Source: Comamonadaceae bacterium
GTDB taxonomy: Bacteria; Pseudomonadota; Gammaproteobacteria; Burkholderiales; Burkholderiaceae
Direction: 5' to 3'
Length of the DNA: 5,049 nt
Assembly: GCA_947377705.1 (NCBI GenBank)
Contig: CANCGU010000203.1
Coordinates: 1-5,049 of the forward strand
Under the pieces are notes generated by a model, which was given only the letters and a program-made list of their open reading frames with translations, did no database searches and had not been told where the DNA came from. The translations under genes were made by a program, and so were the position numbers. Shown in pieces: positions 1 to 5,049 of the stretch (the stretch's first letter is position 1; each line of letters opens with the position of its first letter).

Positions 1-182
1 GCTCGCAAACCTCGGCTATGTGCGCTCTGTGCATAAGCAAACATGTCATCTGGCATACGATGGGCAGAAACGACACGCGCTTCAAAAGAGACGCCAAATT
101 CTTGGAGAATCTGGGTTGCATGTTGCATGGTGTCCCAATCGGAGTTGGAACCCATGACAACGCCGACTTGGCACTGGGTCAT
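1..182 (-). CDS. purE: N5-carboxyaminoimidazole ribonucleotide mutase PurE, N-terminal 60 residues (truncated by window edge)
   Basis: PurE is a cytosolic enzyme that converts N5-CAIR to CAIR in de novo purine synthesis, directly before the PurC step. The minus strand reads without a stop from an ATG at 182-180 to the left edge. The peptide carries the PurE nucleotide-binding start VGVVMGSNSDWDTMQHA (residues 6-22) and the VVSAHRMPD block (37-45), whose His41 matches the catalytic His of bacterial class I PurE. The family is usually about 160-170 residues, so roughly the last 100 lie outside the window. No in-frame ATG or GTG lies in the 48 nt upstream, which supports this start. The leader is CA-rich with no recognisable Shine-Dalgarno. 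It diverges from the cnoX-like gene. Continuation into purK to the left is common in related genomes but cannot be seen here. Confidence 0.95.
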   Translation of the reverse strand, partial: MTQCQVGVVMGSNSDWDTMQHATQILQEFGVSFEARVVSAHRMPDDMFAYAQSAHSRGLR

Positions 183-230
183 GATGTGGCTGTGTGTGTG
201 AGCAAAAACGGATTTTAAGACGGGACCCCC
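183..230. promoter_or_regulatory. 48-bp divergent gap between purE and the cnoX-like gene
   Basis: This short gap must carry the leaders of both divergent genes. It contains a (TG)5 tract at 191-200, which reads as CA repeats just upstream of the purE start. An A/T-rich block at 212-217 reads TAAAAT on the minus strand, a five-of-six match to a sigma70 -10 box. No acceptable -35 box is found 15-19 bp from it. On the plus strand TTGGCA at 168-173 resembles a -35 box but has no -10 at a usable distance. Neither gene has a clear Shine-Dalgarno; cnoX has only GGGA at 222-225. Promoters, if present, probably extend into the two coding regions. They are not defined by sequence alone. Confidence 0.35.
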
Positions 231-1187
231 ATGCTTGATGTGACGATGGAAAATTTCGAGGCTGATGTGATCACGGCCTCTCAAACCACCCCTGTGCTGG
301 TGGACTTCTGGGCCGACTGGTGCGGCCCCTGCAAATCACTGGGCCCTGTGCTCGAAAAGCTTGAAACTGCCTATGAAGGTCGCTTCAAGCTGGTCAAAAT
401 CAACGCCGACACCGAGCAGCAACTGGCTGGCGCGTTTGGGGTGAAAAGCCTACCCACCTGTATTTTGCTGATGGGTGGCCGTCCCGTAGACGGGTTTATG
501 GGCGCTCTGCCCTTGGCACAAGTGCGCGAATTTTTGGACAAGCACTTGCCGTCGGACAACGAAATAGCCGCCCAAGTTGACGCACAAGAAGCCGAGCAAC
601 TCATCGAAGCAGGAGATGCGGGTGCCGCCATCGCCAAGCTGCAAGAGGCGTTAAGCCTGAACACGTCTGACGACGAAACCCGCTACAACTTGGTCAAGCT
701 GCTGATTTCGGTGGGTGAACTGGAAGAAGCACAAGCGGCATTGGCCCCTAAGCTCACCGAAATCCCGCTGCAACTGCGCTTTGATGCGCTCAACTACTGG
801 CTGCAAGCCTTGCAGTTTGTGTCGACAGACCCACGCGCCGAGTGGAACTTTGAGCAGTTTGACACCCTCATTGCCCAGAACAAACGCGACTTCGACACCC
901 GGTTGGCCAAAGCCCGTGTGCTGATTGCTGCTGAGCTGTTTGAAGCTGCGATGGAAGAGTTGCTGGAAATCATCATGCGCGACAAGACGTGGAACCACGA
1001 TGTGGCGCGCAAAACCTATGTGGCCATCCTAGAACTGATGACGCCGCCCAAACCCAAAACAGACGATGCCGCCTTTGGCAAAACCGCAGGCGGTATCGAG
1101 TTAACCGGCAAAGCTGCAGTGCAAGAAGACCCCGTGTTGGAGATGATTTCTCGCTACCGCCGCAAGCTCAGCATGGCGCTGAACTGA
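231..1187 (+). CDS. cnoX: Thioredoxin-TPR chaperedoxin (CnoX/YbbN family)
   Basis: The 318-residue product joins an N-terminal thioredoxin fold (about residues 1-106) to an alpha-helical TPR-like region (about 115-270). The thioredoxin part shows buried Asp25 in VDFWA, an intact WCGPC (Cys31 and Cys34), and cis-Pro75 in SLPTC, followed by Cys77. The helical part includes repeat-like stretches near 120-145, 150-175 and 220-262, and the protein ends in a basic tail. This architecture is that of CnoX, a cytosolic holdase that protects proteins under oxidative stress and hands them to GroEL or DnaK. E. coli CnoX has SXXC in place of CXXC, so this protein may also reduce disulfides, as reported for Caulobacter CnoX. 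It is slightly longer than E. coli CnoX (about 280-300 residues), mainly from a Pro/Lys-rich linker near 268-280. ATG 231 is preferred over ATG 246 because it keeps the first strand of the thioredoxin fold. There is no signal peptide. It is convergent with purC (4-bp gap) and divergent from purE. Confidence 0.9.
   Translation: MLDVTMENFEADVITASQTTPVLVDFWADWCGPCKSLGPVLEKLETAYEGRFKLVKINADTEQQLAGAFGVKSLPTCILLMGGRPVDGFMGALPLAQVREFLDKHLPSDNEIAAQVDAQEAEQLIEAGDAGAAIAKLQEALSLNTSDDETRYNLVKLLISVGELEEAQAALAPKLTEIPLQLRFDALNYWLQALQFVSTDPRAEWNFEQFDTLIAQNKRDFDTRLAKARVLIAAELFEAAMEELLEIIMRDKTWNHDVARKTYVAILELMTPPKPKTDDAAFGKTAGGIELTGKAAVQEDPVLEMISRYRRKLSMALN
1165..1185 (-). other. Hairpin just downstream of purC, without a U-tract
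   Basis: On the minus strand, beginning 6 nt past the purC stop codon, the transcript could form an 8-bp stem (1178-1185 paired with 1165-1172, one G-U pair) closed by a 5-nt loop at 1173-1177. The stem lies inside the last codons of the plus-strand cnoX gene. It is followed by CTTGCGGCGG rather than a run of U, so it is not a typical intrinsic terminator. It could be chance, a weak pause site, or a 3'-end stabiliser. Confidence 0.25.
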
Positions 1188-1191
1188 GGTC

Positions 1192-2097
1192 TTAGCCCTT
1201 CAACCGTTCCCAAGCTTCTTGGTACTTGGCGGCGGTTTGGGCAATCACCTCTTGCGGCAAATGCGGTGCCGGGGGTGATTTGCTCCAAGGCTTGCCTTGC
1301 ACTTGGGCGGTTTCGAGCCAATCGCGCAAGAACTGTTTGTCGTAGCTCGGTGGGTTCACGCCGGCTTTGAAGCTTTGCGCATAACTGTCGGCGGGCCAGT
1401 AGCGTGAAGAATCGGGTGTGAGCACCTCGTCCATCAACACCAAGTCGTTGTTGGCATCCAAACCAAACTCAAACTTGGTGTCGGCAATGATGATGCCTTT
1501 GGCTGCCGCCACGTCGCGCGCGGTTTCGTACAAAGCGATGCTGACGGTTTTGATTTTTTCGGCCAAGCCGGCACCAATCATGTCCACCACTTGTTCGTAG
1601 GTGATGTTCTCGTCGTGGTCGCCCACCGCCGCTTTGGCAGCGGGCGTGAAGATGGGTTCTGGCAACTTGCTGGCGTTCTTCAAACCTTTGGGCAGCTTGA
1701 CGCCGCACACGGCCTGATTCTCTTGGTATTCCTGCCAGCCGCTGCCAGCCAAGTAGCCGCGCACCACAGCTTCCACGGGGATGGGCTTCAAGCGCTTGAC
1801 CAACATCGAGCGGCCCGTGACTTGGGCCACTTCATCGGCGCTCACCACGCTTTCAGGCGCTTCGCCCGTCAGGTGGTTGGGGCAAATGTGGCCGAGCTTC
1901 TTGAACCAAAACAAAGCCATTTGGGTGAGCAACTCGCCCTTGCCCGGAATGGCCTCACCCATGATGACGTCAAACGCGCTGATGCGGTCAGACGCCACCA
2001 TCAAGATGCGGTCGTCGCCCACGGCGTAGTTGTCGCGCACTTTGCCGCGTGCGAGCAAGGGCAAGGAGGTGAGCGCAGAGGTGTGCAGAGCTGTCAT
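1192..2097 (-). CDS. purC: Phosphoribosylaminoimidazole-succinocarboxamide synthase (SAICAR synthase)
   Basis: PurC joins CAIR to L-aspartate with ATP, giving SAICAR, ADP and phosphate; it uses the product of PurE. The 301-residue cytosolic protein belongs to the longer SAICAR synthases (about 300 residues), unlike the about 237-residue E. coli enzyme. Visible motifs are GKVRD (18-22) and SDRISAFD (37-44) in the nucleotide-binding lobe, [20 protein letters not shown] (101-120), DTKFEFG (206-212), and [12 protein letters not shown] (223-234) in the substrate region. The start is ATG 2097-2095, only 3 nt after the fba stop TAA (2103-2101). A GGTGA Shine-Dalgarno lies within the end of fba, so translation is probably coupled to fba. 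The stop codon TAA is at 1194-1192. The 3' end faces cnoX tail to tail across 4 bp, with no U-tract terminator. Confidence 0.97.
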   Translation of the reverse strand: MTALHTSALTSLPLLARGKVRDNYAVGDDRILMVASDRISAFDVIMGEAIPGKGELLTQMALFWFKKLGHICPNHLTGEAPESVVSADEVAQVTGRSMLVKRLKPIPVEAVVRGYLAGSGWQEYQENQAVCGVKLPKGLKNASKLPEPIFTPAAKAAVGDHDENITYEQVVDMIGAGLAEKIKTVSIALYETARDVAAAKGIIIADTKFEFGLDANNDLVLMDEVLTPDSSRYWPADSYAQSFKAGVNPPSYDKQFLRDWLETAQVQGKPWSKSPPAPHLPQEVIAQTAAKYQEAWERLKG

Positions 2098-2100
2098 GGA

Positions 2101-3165
2101 TTACTTCACCAATTGAGCGAGTTCGCCCTTGGCGTATTTGGCCGCCACCACAGAGAGGCTGTCGCCCTTGATCTTGCTGCCTTGGCCTTCGCAACCGAAT
2201 TCCAAATAACGTTGTTTACAAATGTTCATGGCGGCTTCGCGGGCAGGCTTGAGCCATTCGCGTGCGTCGAATTTTTCTGGGTTCTCAAACATGAACTTGC
2301 GTGCTGCGGCGGTCATGGCCAAACGGATGTCGGTGTCGATGTTGACCTTGCGCACGCCGTGTTTGATGGCTTCTTGAATTTCAGACACCGGCACACCAAA
2401 CGTCGTTTTCATCTTGCCGCCGTATTGGTTGATCATGGCCAACAGTTCTTGCGGCACGCTGCTCGAGCCGTGCATGACCAAGTGGGTGTTGGGGATGCGC
2501 GCGTGAATTTCTTTGACGCGGCTGATGGCCAAGATGTCGCCGGTGGGCTCGCGGGTGAACTTGTATGCGCCGTGGCTGGTACCGATGGCAATCGCCAAGG
2601 CATCAAGCTGGGTGGCTTTGACAAACTGTGCGGCCTCTTCTGGGTCGGTCAACATTTGGCTGTGGTCGAGTTTGCCCACGGCGCCGATGCCGTCTTCCTC
2701 ACCGGCTTCGCCAGTTTCCAAATTGCCCAGGCAACCCAATTCACCCTCAACCGACACACCCACTTTGTGCGCCATGGCCACTACTTGTTGGGTGACTTGC
2801 ACGTTGTAGTCGAAGCTGGAAGGGGTTTTGCCGTCTTCCATCAACGAGCCGTCCATCATGACGGAGCCAAAGCCCAGGTCAATCGCACCTTGGCAGACCT
2901 TGGGTGATGTGCCGTGGTCTTGGTGCATGACCAAAGGAATGTGTGGGTAGGCTTCGGTGGCCGCTTGAATCAAATGCTTGATGAAGGGCTCACCTGCGTA
3001 TTTGCGTGCGCCAGCGCTGGCTTGCAAGATAACGGGGGCGCCCACGGCGTCGGCAGCGGCCATCACGGCCTGCACTTGTTCCAAATTATTGACGTTGAAG
3101 GCTGGAATGCCATAACCGTGCACAGCCGCATGGTCCAGAAGTTCGCGCATCGATACGAGTGCCAT
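2101..3165 (-). CDS. fba: Class II fructose-1,6-bisphosphate aldolase (Calvin-cycle subtype)
   Basis: The enzyme reversibly cleaves fructose-1,6-bisphosphate into dihydroxyacetone phosphate and glyceraldehyde-3-phosphate in glycolysis and gluconeogenesis; this subtype may also act on sedoheptulose-1,7-bisphosphate. The 354 residues form a zinc-dependent TIM barrel. Visible landmarks are NVNN (24-27), HQDHG (81-85) with catalytic Asp83 and zinc ligand His84, GELG (141-144) after Glu140, GTSHG (195-199) with zinc ligand His198, MHGSSS (231-236) with zinc ligand His232, and NIDTD (275-279) in the phosphate and substrate site. Length and sequence resemble the cbbA-like aldolases of Burkholderiales. 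No other Calvin-cycle gene is visible, so a purely glycolytic or gluconeogenic role is likely. A good GAGGA Shine-Dalgarno supports the ATG at 3165. It lies 120 bp downstream of pyk and 3 nt upstream of purC, in one probable operon. Confidence 0.97.
   Translation of the reverse strand: MALVSMRELLDHAAVHGYGIPAFNVNNLEQVQAVMAAADAVGAPVILQASAGARKYAGEPFIKHLIQAATEAYPHIPLVMHQDHGTSPKVCQGAIDLGFGSVMMDGSLMEDGKTPSSFDYNVQVTQQVVAMAHKVGVSVEGELGCLGNLETGEAGEEDGIGAVGKLDHSQMLTDPEEAAQFVKATQLDALAIAIGTSHGAYKFTREPTGDILAISRVKEIHARIPNTHLVMHGSSSVPQELLAMINQYGGKMKTTFGVPVSEIQEAIKHGVRKVNIDTDIRLAMTAAARKFMFENPEKFDAREWLKPAREAAMNICKQRYLEFGCEGQGSKIKGDSLSVVAAKYAKGELAQLVK
2106..2110 (-). promoter_or_regulatory. Ribosome binding site of purC inside the fba 3' end
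   Basis: The minus strand reads GGTGA here, matching the 3' half of the Shine-Dalgarno consensus, 8 nt before the purC ATG. The site overlaps the last codons of fba. This supports the 2097 start and suggests coupled translation by terminating fba ribosomes. Confidence 0.6.
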
Positions 3166-3171
3166 GGAGAA

Positions 3172-3176
3172 TCCTC
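3172..3176 (-). promoter_or_regulatory. Ribosome binding site of fba
   Basis: The minus strand reads GAGGA with a 6-nt spacer to the fba ATG at 3165. It is preceded by a T-rich leader (TTTTTAATTTTT, about 3178-3189), which could leave the site unstructured. This fixes the fba start. Confidence 0.75.
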
Positions 3177-3220
3177 AAAAATTAAAAACGTGTATGACTG
3201 CTGGCAATTTTAAAGGCGGC

Positions 3221-3263
3221 AGCTTCGCACACAGCAGACAGGCGCCAAAGCTTGTCCGCTGTG
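3221..3263 (-). promoter_or_regulatory. Strong imperfect dyad/hairpin in the pyk-fba spacer
   Basis: The arms at 3230-3240 (CACAGCAGACA on the plus strand) and 3253-3263 (TGTCCGCTGTG) are inverted repeats matching at 10 of 11 positions. In minus-strand RNA the one mismatch becomes a G-U pair, giving an 11-bp stem. Two more inner G-C pairs are possible around a 6-nt loop. The RNA after the stem is not U-rich, so this is not a classical intrinsic terminator for pyk. Loop bases 3252-3246 (AGCTTTG on the minus strand) can instead pair with 3227-3221 (CGAAGCT), a 7-bp alternative with one G-U. At the DNA level the dyad lies upstream of an A/T-rich TAAAAT block (minus, 3212-3207), so it could also be an operator for an fba promoter. 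The role is unknown. Confidence 0.45.
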
Positions 3264-3285
3264 CATGTGGACGGTAAGGGGCAGA

Positions 3286-4719
3286 TCAACGAACTTCGCA
3301 AATACGCAGCATGTTGGTACCGCCCGGCGTGCCCATCGGGTCACCACAGGTGATGGCGTACACATCACCAGTCCCCACGATTTCACGCAGTTTCAAGTGC
3401 GCTTCGGCTTGGGCCAGGGCGGTGTCGCGGTCAGCGCTGGTGTCCATCAACAAGGGGCGCACATTGCGGAACAAGGCCATGCGACGTTGCGAGGCCACCT
3501 TGGTGGTCACGGCATAGATGGGGATGTGAATGCGGTGGCGGCTCATCCACAGCGCGGTCGAGCCCGACTCGGTCAAGGCCACGATGGCTTTGGCGCCCAA
3601 GTGGTGCGCGGTGAACAAAGCGCCCATCGCAATGGTTTGGTCAATGCGGGTGAAGGTTTGGCCTTTGAAATCGGCATCCAACTCCACGTCTTCAGCAGCC
3701 TCAGCGGCGGCACAAATTTTTGACATTTCTTGCACGGTTTCCAGCGGATACTTGCCTGCAGCAGTTTCTGCACTCAGCATGACCGCGTCTGTGCCGTCAA
3801 TCACGGCATTGGCCACGTCACTCACCTCAGCGCGGGTGGGCACAGGGTTGGTGATCATGCTTTCCATCATTTGCGTGGCGGTGATGACCACTTTGTCGTG
3901 CTGGCGCGCCAACTTGATCATGCGTTTTTGCAACGCGGGCACGGCGGCGTTGCCCACTTCTACGGCCAAATCGCCACGCGCCACCATGATGCCGTCGCTG
4001 GCGCGCAAGATTTCGTCCAGCAGGGGGATGGCCTCGGCACGCTCGATCTTGGCAATCAGGCCCGGCTTGTGTTTGTATTCAGCGCCCGCCACATTGGCGA
4101 GTTGGCGTGCCATTTCCATGTCGGTGGCGTTTTTGGGAAAGCTGACCGCGAGGTAGTCGGCTTGGAAACTCATCGCAGTTTTGATGTCTTCCATGTCTTT
4201 GGCGGTCAAGGCAGGCGCCGTCAGGCCGCCGCCTTGCTTGTTGATGCCTTTGTTGTTTGACAGCTCGCCGCCGATCTTGACGGTGGTGTGCACTTGCTCA
4301 CCGCGCACGGCCTCGACCGTCAACACAATCAAGCCGTCGTTGAGCAACAACAAGTCGCCGGGTTTCACATCGCGAGGCAGTTCTTTGTAGTCCAGACCCA
4401 CGCCTTGCAAGTCGCCAGGCTCGGTGCGCGAGGCATCGAGCACAAATTTGGCCCCGTTCTCAAGCATGACCTTGCCATCCACAAACTTACCCACGCGAAT
4501 CTTGGGGCCTTGCAGGTCGGCCATGATGGCCACTTCACGGTTTGCGCGGGCGGCGGCTTCGCGCACCAAACGAGCCCGATCAATATGATCTTGGGCTTTG
4601 CCGTGGCTGAAATTGAGGCGGACCACGTTGACGCCGGCCCGGATCATGGCCTCAAGCAGGGCAGGGTCGCTGGAAGCGGGGCCTAAAGTGGCAACAATTT
4701 TGGTGGCGTGACGGGCCAT
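3286..4719 (-). CDS. pyk: Pyruvate kinase, probable K+-independent type
   Basis: Pyruvate kinase transfers phosphate from phosphoenolpyruvate to ADP, giving pyruvate and ATP, in the cytosol. The 477 residues fit the usual bacterial length. The A-domain barrel starts with TKIVATLGPAS (6-16) and NVVRLNFSHG (31-40, Arg34, Asn36, Ser38, His39). The lid (B) domain spans roughly 73-165. Further landmarks are LIAKIERAEA with catalytic Lys224 and metal ligand Glu226, VARGDLAVE (246-254) with metal ligand Asp250, and ATQMMESM (281-288) with catalytic Thr282. The C-terminal effector domain (about 355-477) ends in GDPMGTPGGTNML. In DLQGPKIRVG (68-77) the positions equivalent to rabbit 113, 114, 117 and 120 are Leu, Gln, Lys and Val, the pattern of K+-independent enzymes (Lys replaces Glu117). 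A strong AGGAG Shine-Dalgarno supports ATG 4719. It is first in the probable pyk-fba-purC unit and diverges from an unknown gene. Confidence 0.98.
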   Translation of the reverse strand: MARHATKIVATLGPASSDPALLEAMIRAGVNVVRLNFSHGKAQDHIDRARLVREAAARANREVAIMADLQGPKIRVGKFVDGKVMLENGAKFVLDASRTEPGDLQGVGLDYKELPRDVKPGDLLLLNDGLIVLTVEAVRGEQVHTTVKIGGELSNNKGINKQGGGLTAPALTAKDMEDIKTAMSFQADYLAVSFPKNATDMEMARQLANVAGAEYKHKPGLIAKIERAEAIPLLDEILRASDGIMVARGDLAVEVGNAAVPALQKRMIKLARQHDKVVITATQMMESMITNPVPTRAEVSDVANAVIDGTDAVMLSAETAAGKYPLETVQEMSKICAAAEAAEDVELDADFKGQTFTRIDQTIAMGALFTAHHLGAKAIVALTESGSTALWMSRHRIHIPIYAVTTKVASQRRMALFRNVRPLLMDTSADRDTALAQAEAHLKLREIVGTGDVYAITCGDPMGTPGGTNMLRICEVR

Positions 4720-4727
4720 ATTTGTCT

Positions 4728-4732
4728 CTCCT
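4728..4732 (-). promoter_or_regulatory. Ribosome binding site of pyk
   Basis: The minus strand reads AGGAG, with an 8-nt spacer to the pyk ATG at 4719. This is the strongest Shine-Dalgarno match in the window and fixes the pyk start. Confidence 0.8.
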
Positions 4733-4825
4733 GATGGATTTTGTTTGCTTGATTCTTACATGTTTAAAGTACGCCACGACATGGCTTTTGAACGCCTAGA
4801 CGGCCCCAAAAGCACGCTTGTCGTC

Positions 4826-4835
4826 GCTTATAAGC
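4826..4835. repeat. 10-bp perfect palindrome GCTTATAAGC
   Basis: The sequence is a perfect palindrome and contains TATAAG on both strands. A second dyad, AAGC-AC-GCTT, sits 6 bp to its left (4810-4819), so the GCTT/AAGC half-site occurs four times in 26 bp. This is a possible operator between the divergent genes, but palindromes this short also arise by chance. Confidence 0.3.
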
Positions 4836-4906
4836 CTTGAACGGACACGGGGCTTGACGGGTAAACACCCATGCATGCGCTTAAACGGCGATAATCTGCC
4901 ACTAAT

Positions 4907-4928
4907 TGATGCAAATCAGTACGCATCA
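4907..4928. repeat. Inverted repeat TGATGC-N10-GCATCA upstream of the right-hand gene
   Basis: Two perfect 6-bp arms (4907-4912 and 4923-4928) flank a 10-bp spacer, with a half-site centre distance of 16 bp. The element ends 27 bp before the ATG at 4956. It could be a dimeric regulator site or a leader hairpin of that gene. An alternative small hairpin, TGAT-GCAA-ATCA (4907-4918), overlaps the left arm. Confidence 0.35.
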
Positions 4929-4955
4929 TCACAGGCCACTTAAGATTCATTTCCT

Positions 4956-5049
4956 ATGACCACACATATCCAACCCATCCTTCCCGGCGAACCCATGCCG
5001 CACCGCAAAGTCATGCGCGAATGGCTGATTCCTTTGGCTGAACGCACCA
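4956..5049 (+). CDS. Unrecognised protein, N-terminal 31 residues (truncated by window edge)
   Basis: An ATG at 4956-4958 opens a frame that stays open to the right edge. An in-frame TAA at 4941-4943 lies four codons upstream, so the start is 4956 or a later Met (residues 14 and 20). The peptide begins MTTHIQPILPGEPMPHRKV and continues MREWLIPLAERT. It has no signal peptide or transmembrane pattern in the visible part, and I do not recognise a family from it. Codon choice resembles the other genes, which supports coding. No clear Shine-Dalgarno precedes it (TTCATTTCCT). It is divergent from pyk. Function is not assigned. Confidence 0.6.
   Translation, partial: MTTHIQPILPGEPMPHRKVMREWLIPLAERT

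Larger units (their letters stand above)
4720..4955. promoter_or_regulatory. Divergent pyk / unknown-gene intergenic region
   Basis: This 236-bp region should hold the promoters of pyk (minus) and of the plus-strand gene at 4956. A weak pyk promoter candidate is TTCAAA, an 18-bp spacer and TTTAAA on the minus strand near 4792-4763. For the plus strand, GATAAT at 4890-4895 resembles a -10 box but has no fitting -35, and TTGACG at 4854-4859 resembles a -35 but has no -10 at 15-19 bp. Small symmetric elements are AAGC-AC-GCTT (4810-4819), GCTTATAAGC (4826-4835), GGGT-AAAC-ACCC near 4859-4870, and TGATGC-N10-GCATCA (4907-4928). TTGAACG occurs at 4788 and 4837, and the related TTGACGG at 4854. No open reading frame with coding character is visible here. 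Confidence 0.45.

Noticed and set aside
18..218. 66-codon plus-strand open frame at the left edge
   Set aside because: It is antisense to purE, whose minus-strand translation matches the family residue by residue.
371..998. Minus-strand open frames opposite the cnoX-like gene
   Set aside because: They are shadows of a complete thioredoxin-TPR gene in the other direction and show no recognisable motif.
1210..1222. CCAAG-CTT-CTTGG hairpin as a terminator for cnoX
   Set aside because: The stem has only 5 bp, is inside purC, and is followed by TACTTGGCGG rather than a T-run.
1591..2907. Long plus-strand open frame of 438 codons antisense to purC and fba
   Set aside because: It is fully opposite two certain genes that share one reading frame, so the complementary frame stays open by codon bias. 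Its product is rich in His, Ala, Val and Gly without domain character, and it crosses the junction of unrelated genes.
2101..3165. Part of a Calvin-cycle (cbb) operon
   Set aside because: The aldolase resembles the Calvin subtype, but no RuBisCO, phosphoribulokinase or cbbR gene is present, and this subtype is common in heterotrophic Burkholderiales.
3181..3207. Possible fba promoter TTGCCA-15 bp-TTTAAT on the minus strand
   Set aside because: The boxes are good, but the start of transcription would fall at about 3174, inside the Shine-Dalgarno (3172-3176), and the spacer is short.
3221..3263. Rho-independent terminator of pyk
   Set aside because: The stem is strong, but the next minus-strand bases are TGCGAAGCTGCC. 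The T-rich stretch is about 40 nt further on and directly precedes the fba ribosome binding site.
3265..4686. Several plus-strand open frames opposite pyk (3265-3723, 3530-4156, 3730-4260, 4288-4686)
   Set aside because: All lie antisense to the well-supported pyk, have low-complexity His/Ala/Gly-rich products and lack ribosome binding sites.
4869..4880. ATGCAT/GCATGC overlapping palindromes as a binding site
   Set aside because: They are very short, common restriction-site-like palindromes with no half-site spacing or repetition to suggest a regulator site.

Overview
The window looks like ordinary core-metabolism chromosome from a betaproteobacterium of the order Burkholderiales, most likely family Comamonadaceae (Limnohabitans/Rhodoferax-like). 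That assignment is inferred from the protein sequences as I remember the families and from the gene order pyk-fba-purC-(cnoX)-purE. No alignment or search was run. Base composition and codon use look even throughout, and I see no mobile element, phage gene, tRNA, rRNA or CRISPR array.

Layout, left to right. Positions 1-182 hold the first 60 codons of purE on the minus strand, running off the left edge. A 48-bp divergent gap (183-230) separates purE from a thioredoxin-TPR chaperedoxin gene (cnoX/ybbN type) on the plus strand (231-1187). Four bases later, tail to tail, comes purC (minus, 1192-2097), tightly coupled to fba (minus, 2101-3165; 3-nt gap). A 120-bp spacer with a strong imperfect dyad (3230-3263) separates fba from pyk (minus, 3286-4719). 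A 236-bp divergent intergenic region (4720-4955) with several small inverted repeats lies between pyk and an unrecognised plus-strand gene that starts at 4956 and runs off the right edge.

The minus-strand genes form a probable pyk-fba-purC unit joining lower glycolysis/gluconeogenesis (pyruvate kinase, class II fructose-bisphosphate aldolase) to de novo purine synthesis. PurE makes CAIR and PurC consumes it in the next step, so the two pur genes are functional neighbours. They are split by cnoX, which is read in the opposite direction. No hairpin followed by a U-run is visible between purC and purE, so a minus-strand transcript reading antisense through cnoX into purE is a testable possibility.

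I found no convincing new biological system. The observations most worth a second look are the cnoX gene embedded antisense in the pur cluster, the dyad with a competing alternative pairing in the pyk-fba spacer, the in-frame, one-codon fba/purC junction, the K+-independent signature of Pyk, and the intact WCGPC motif of the chaperedoxin.
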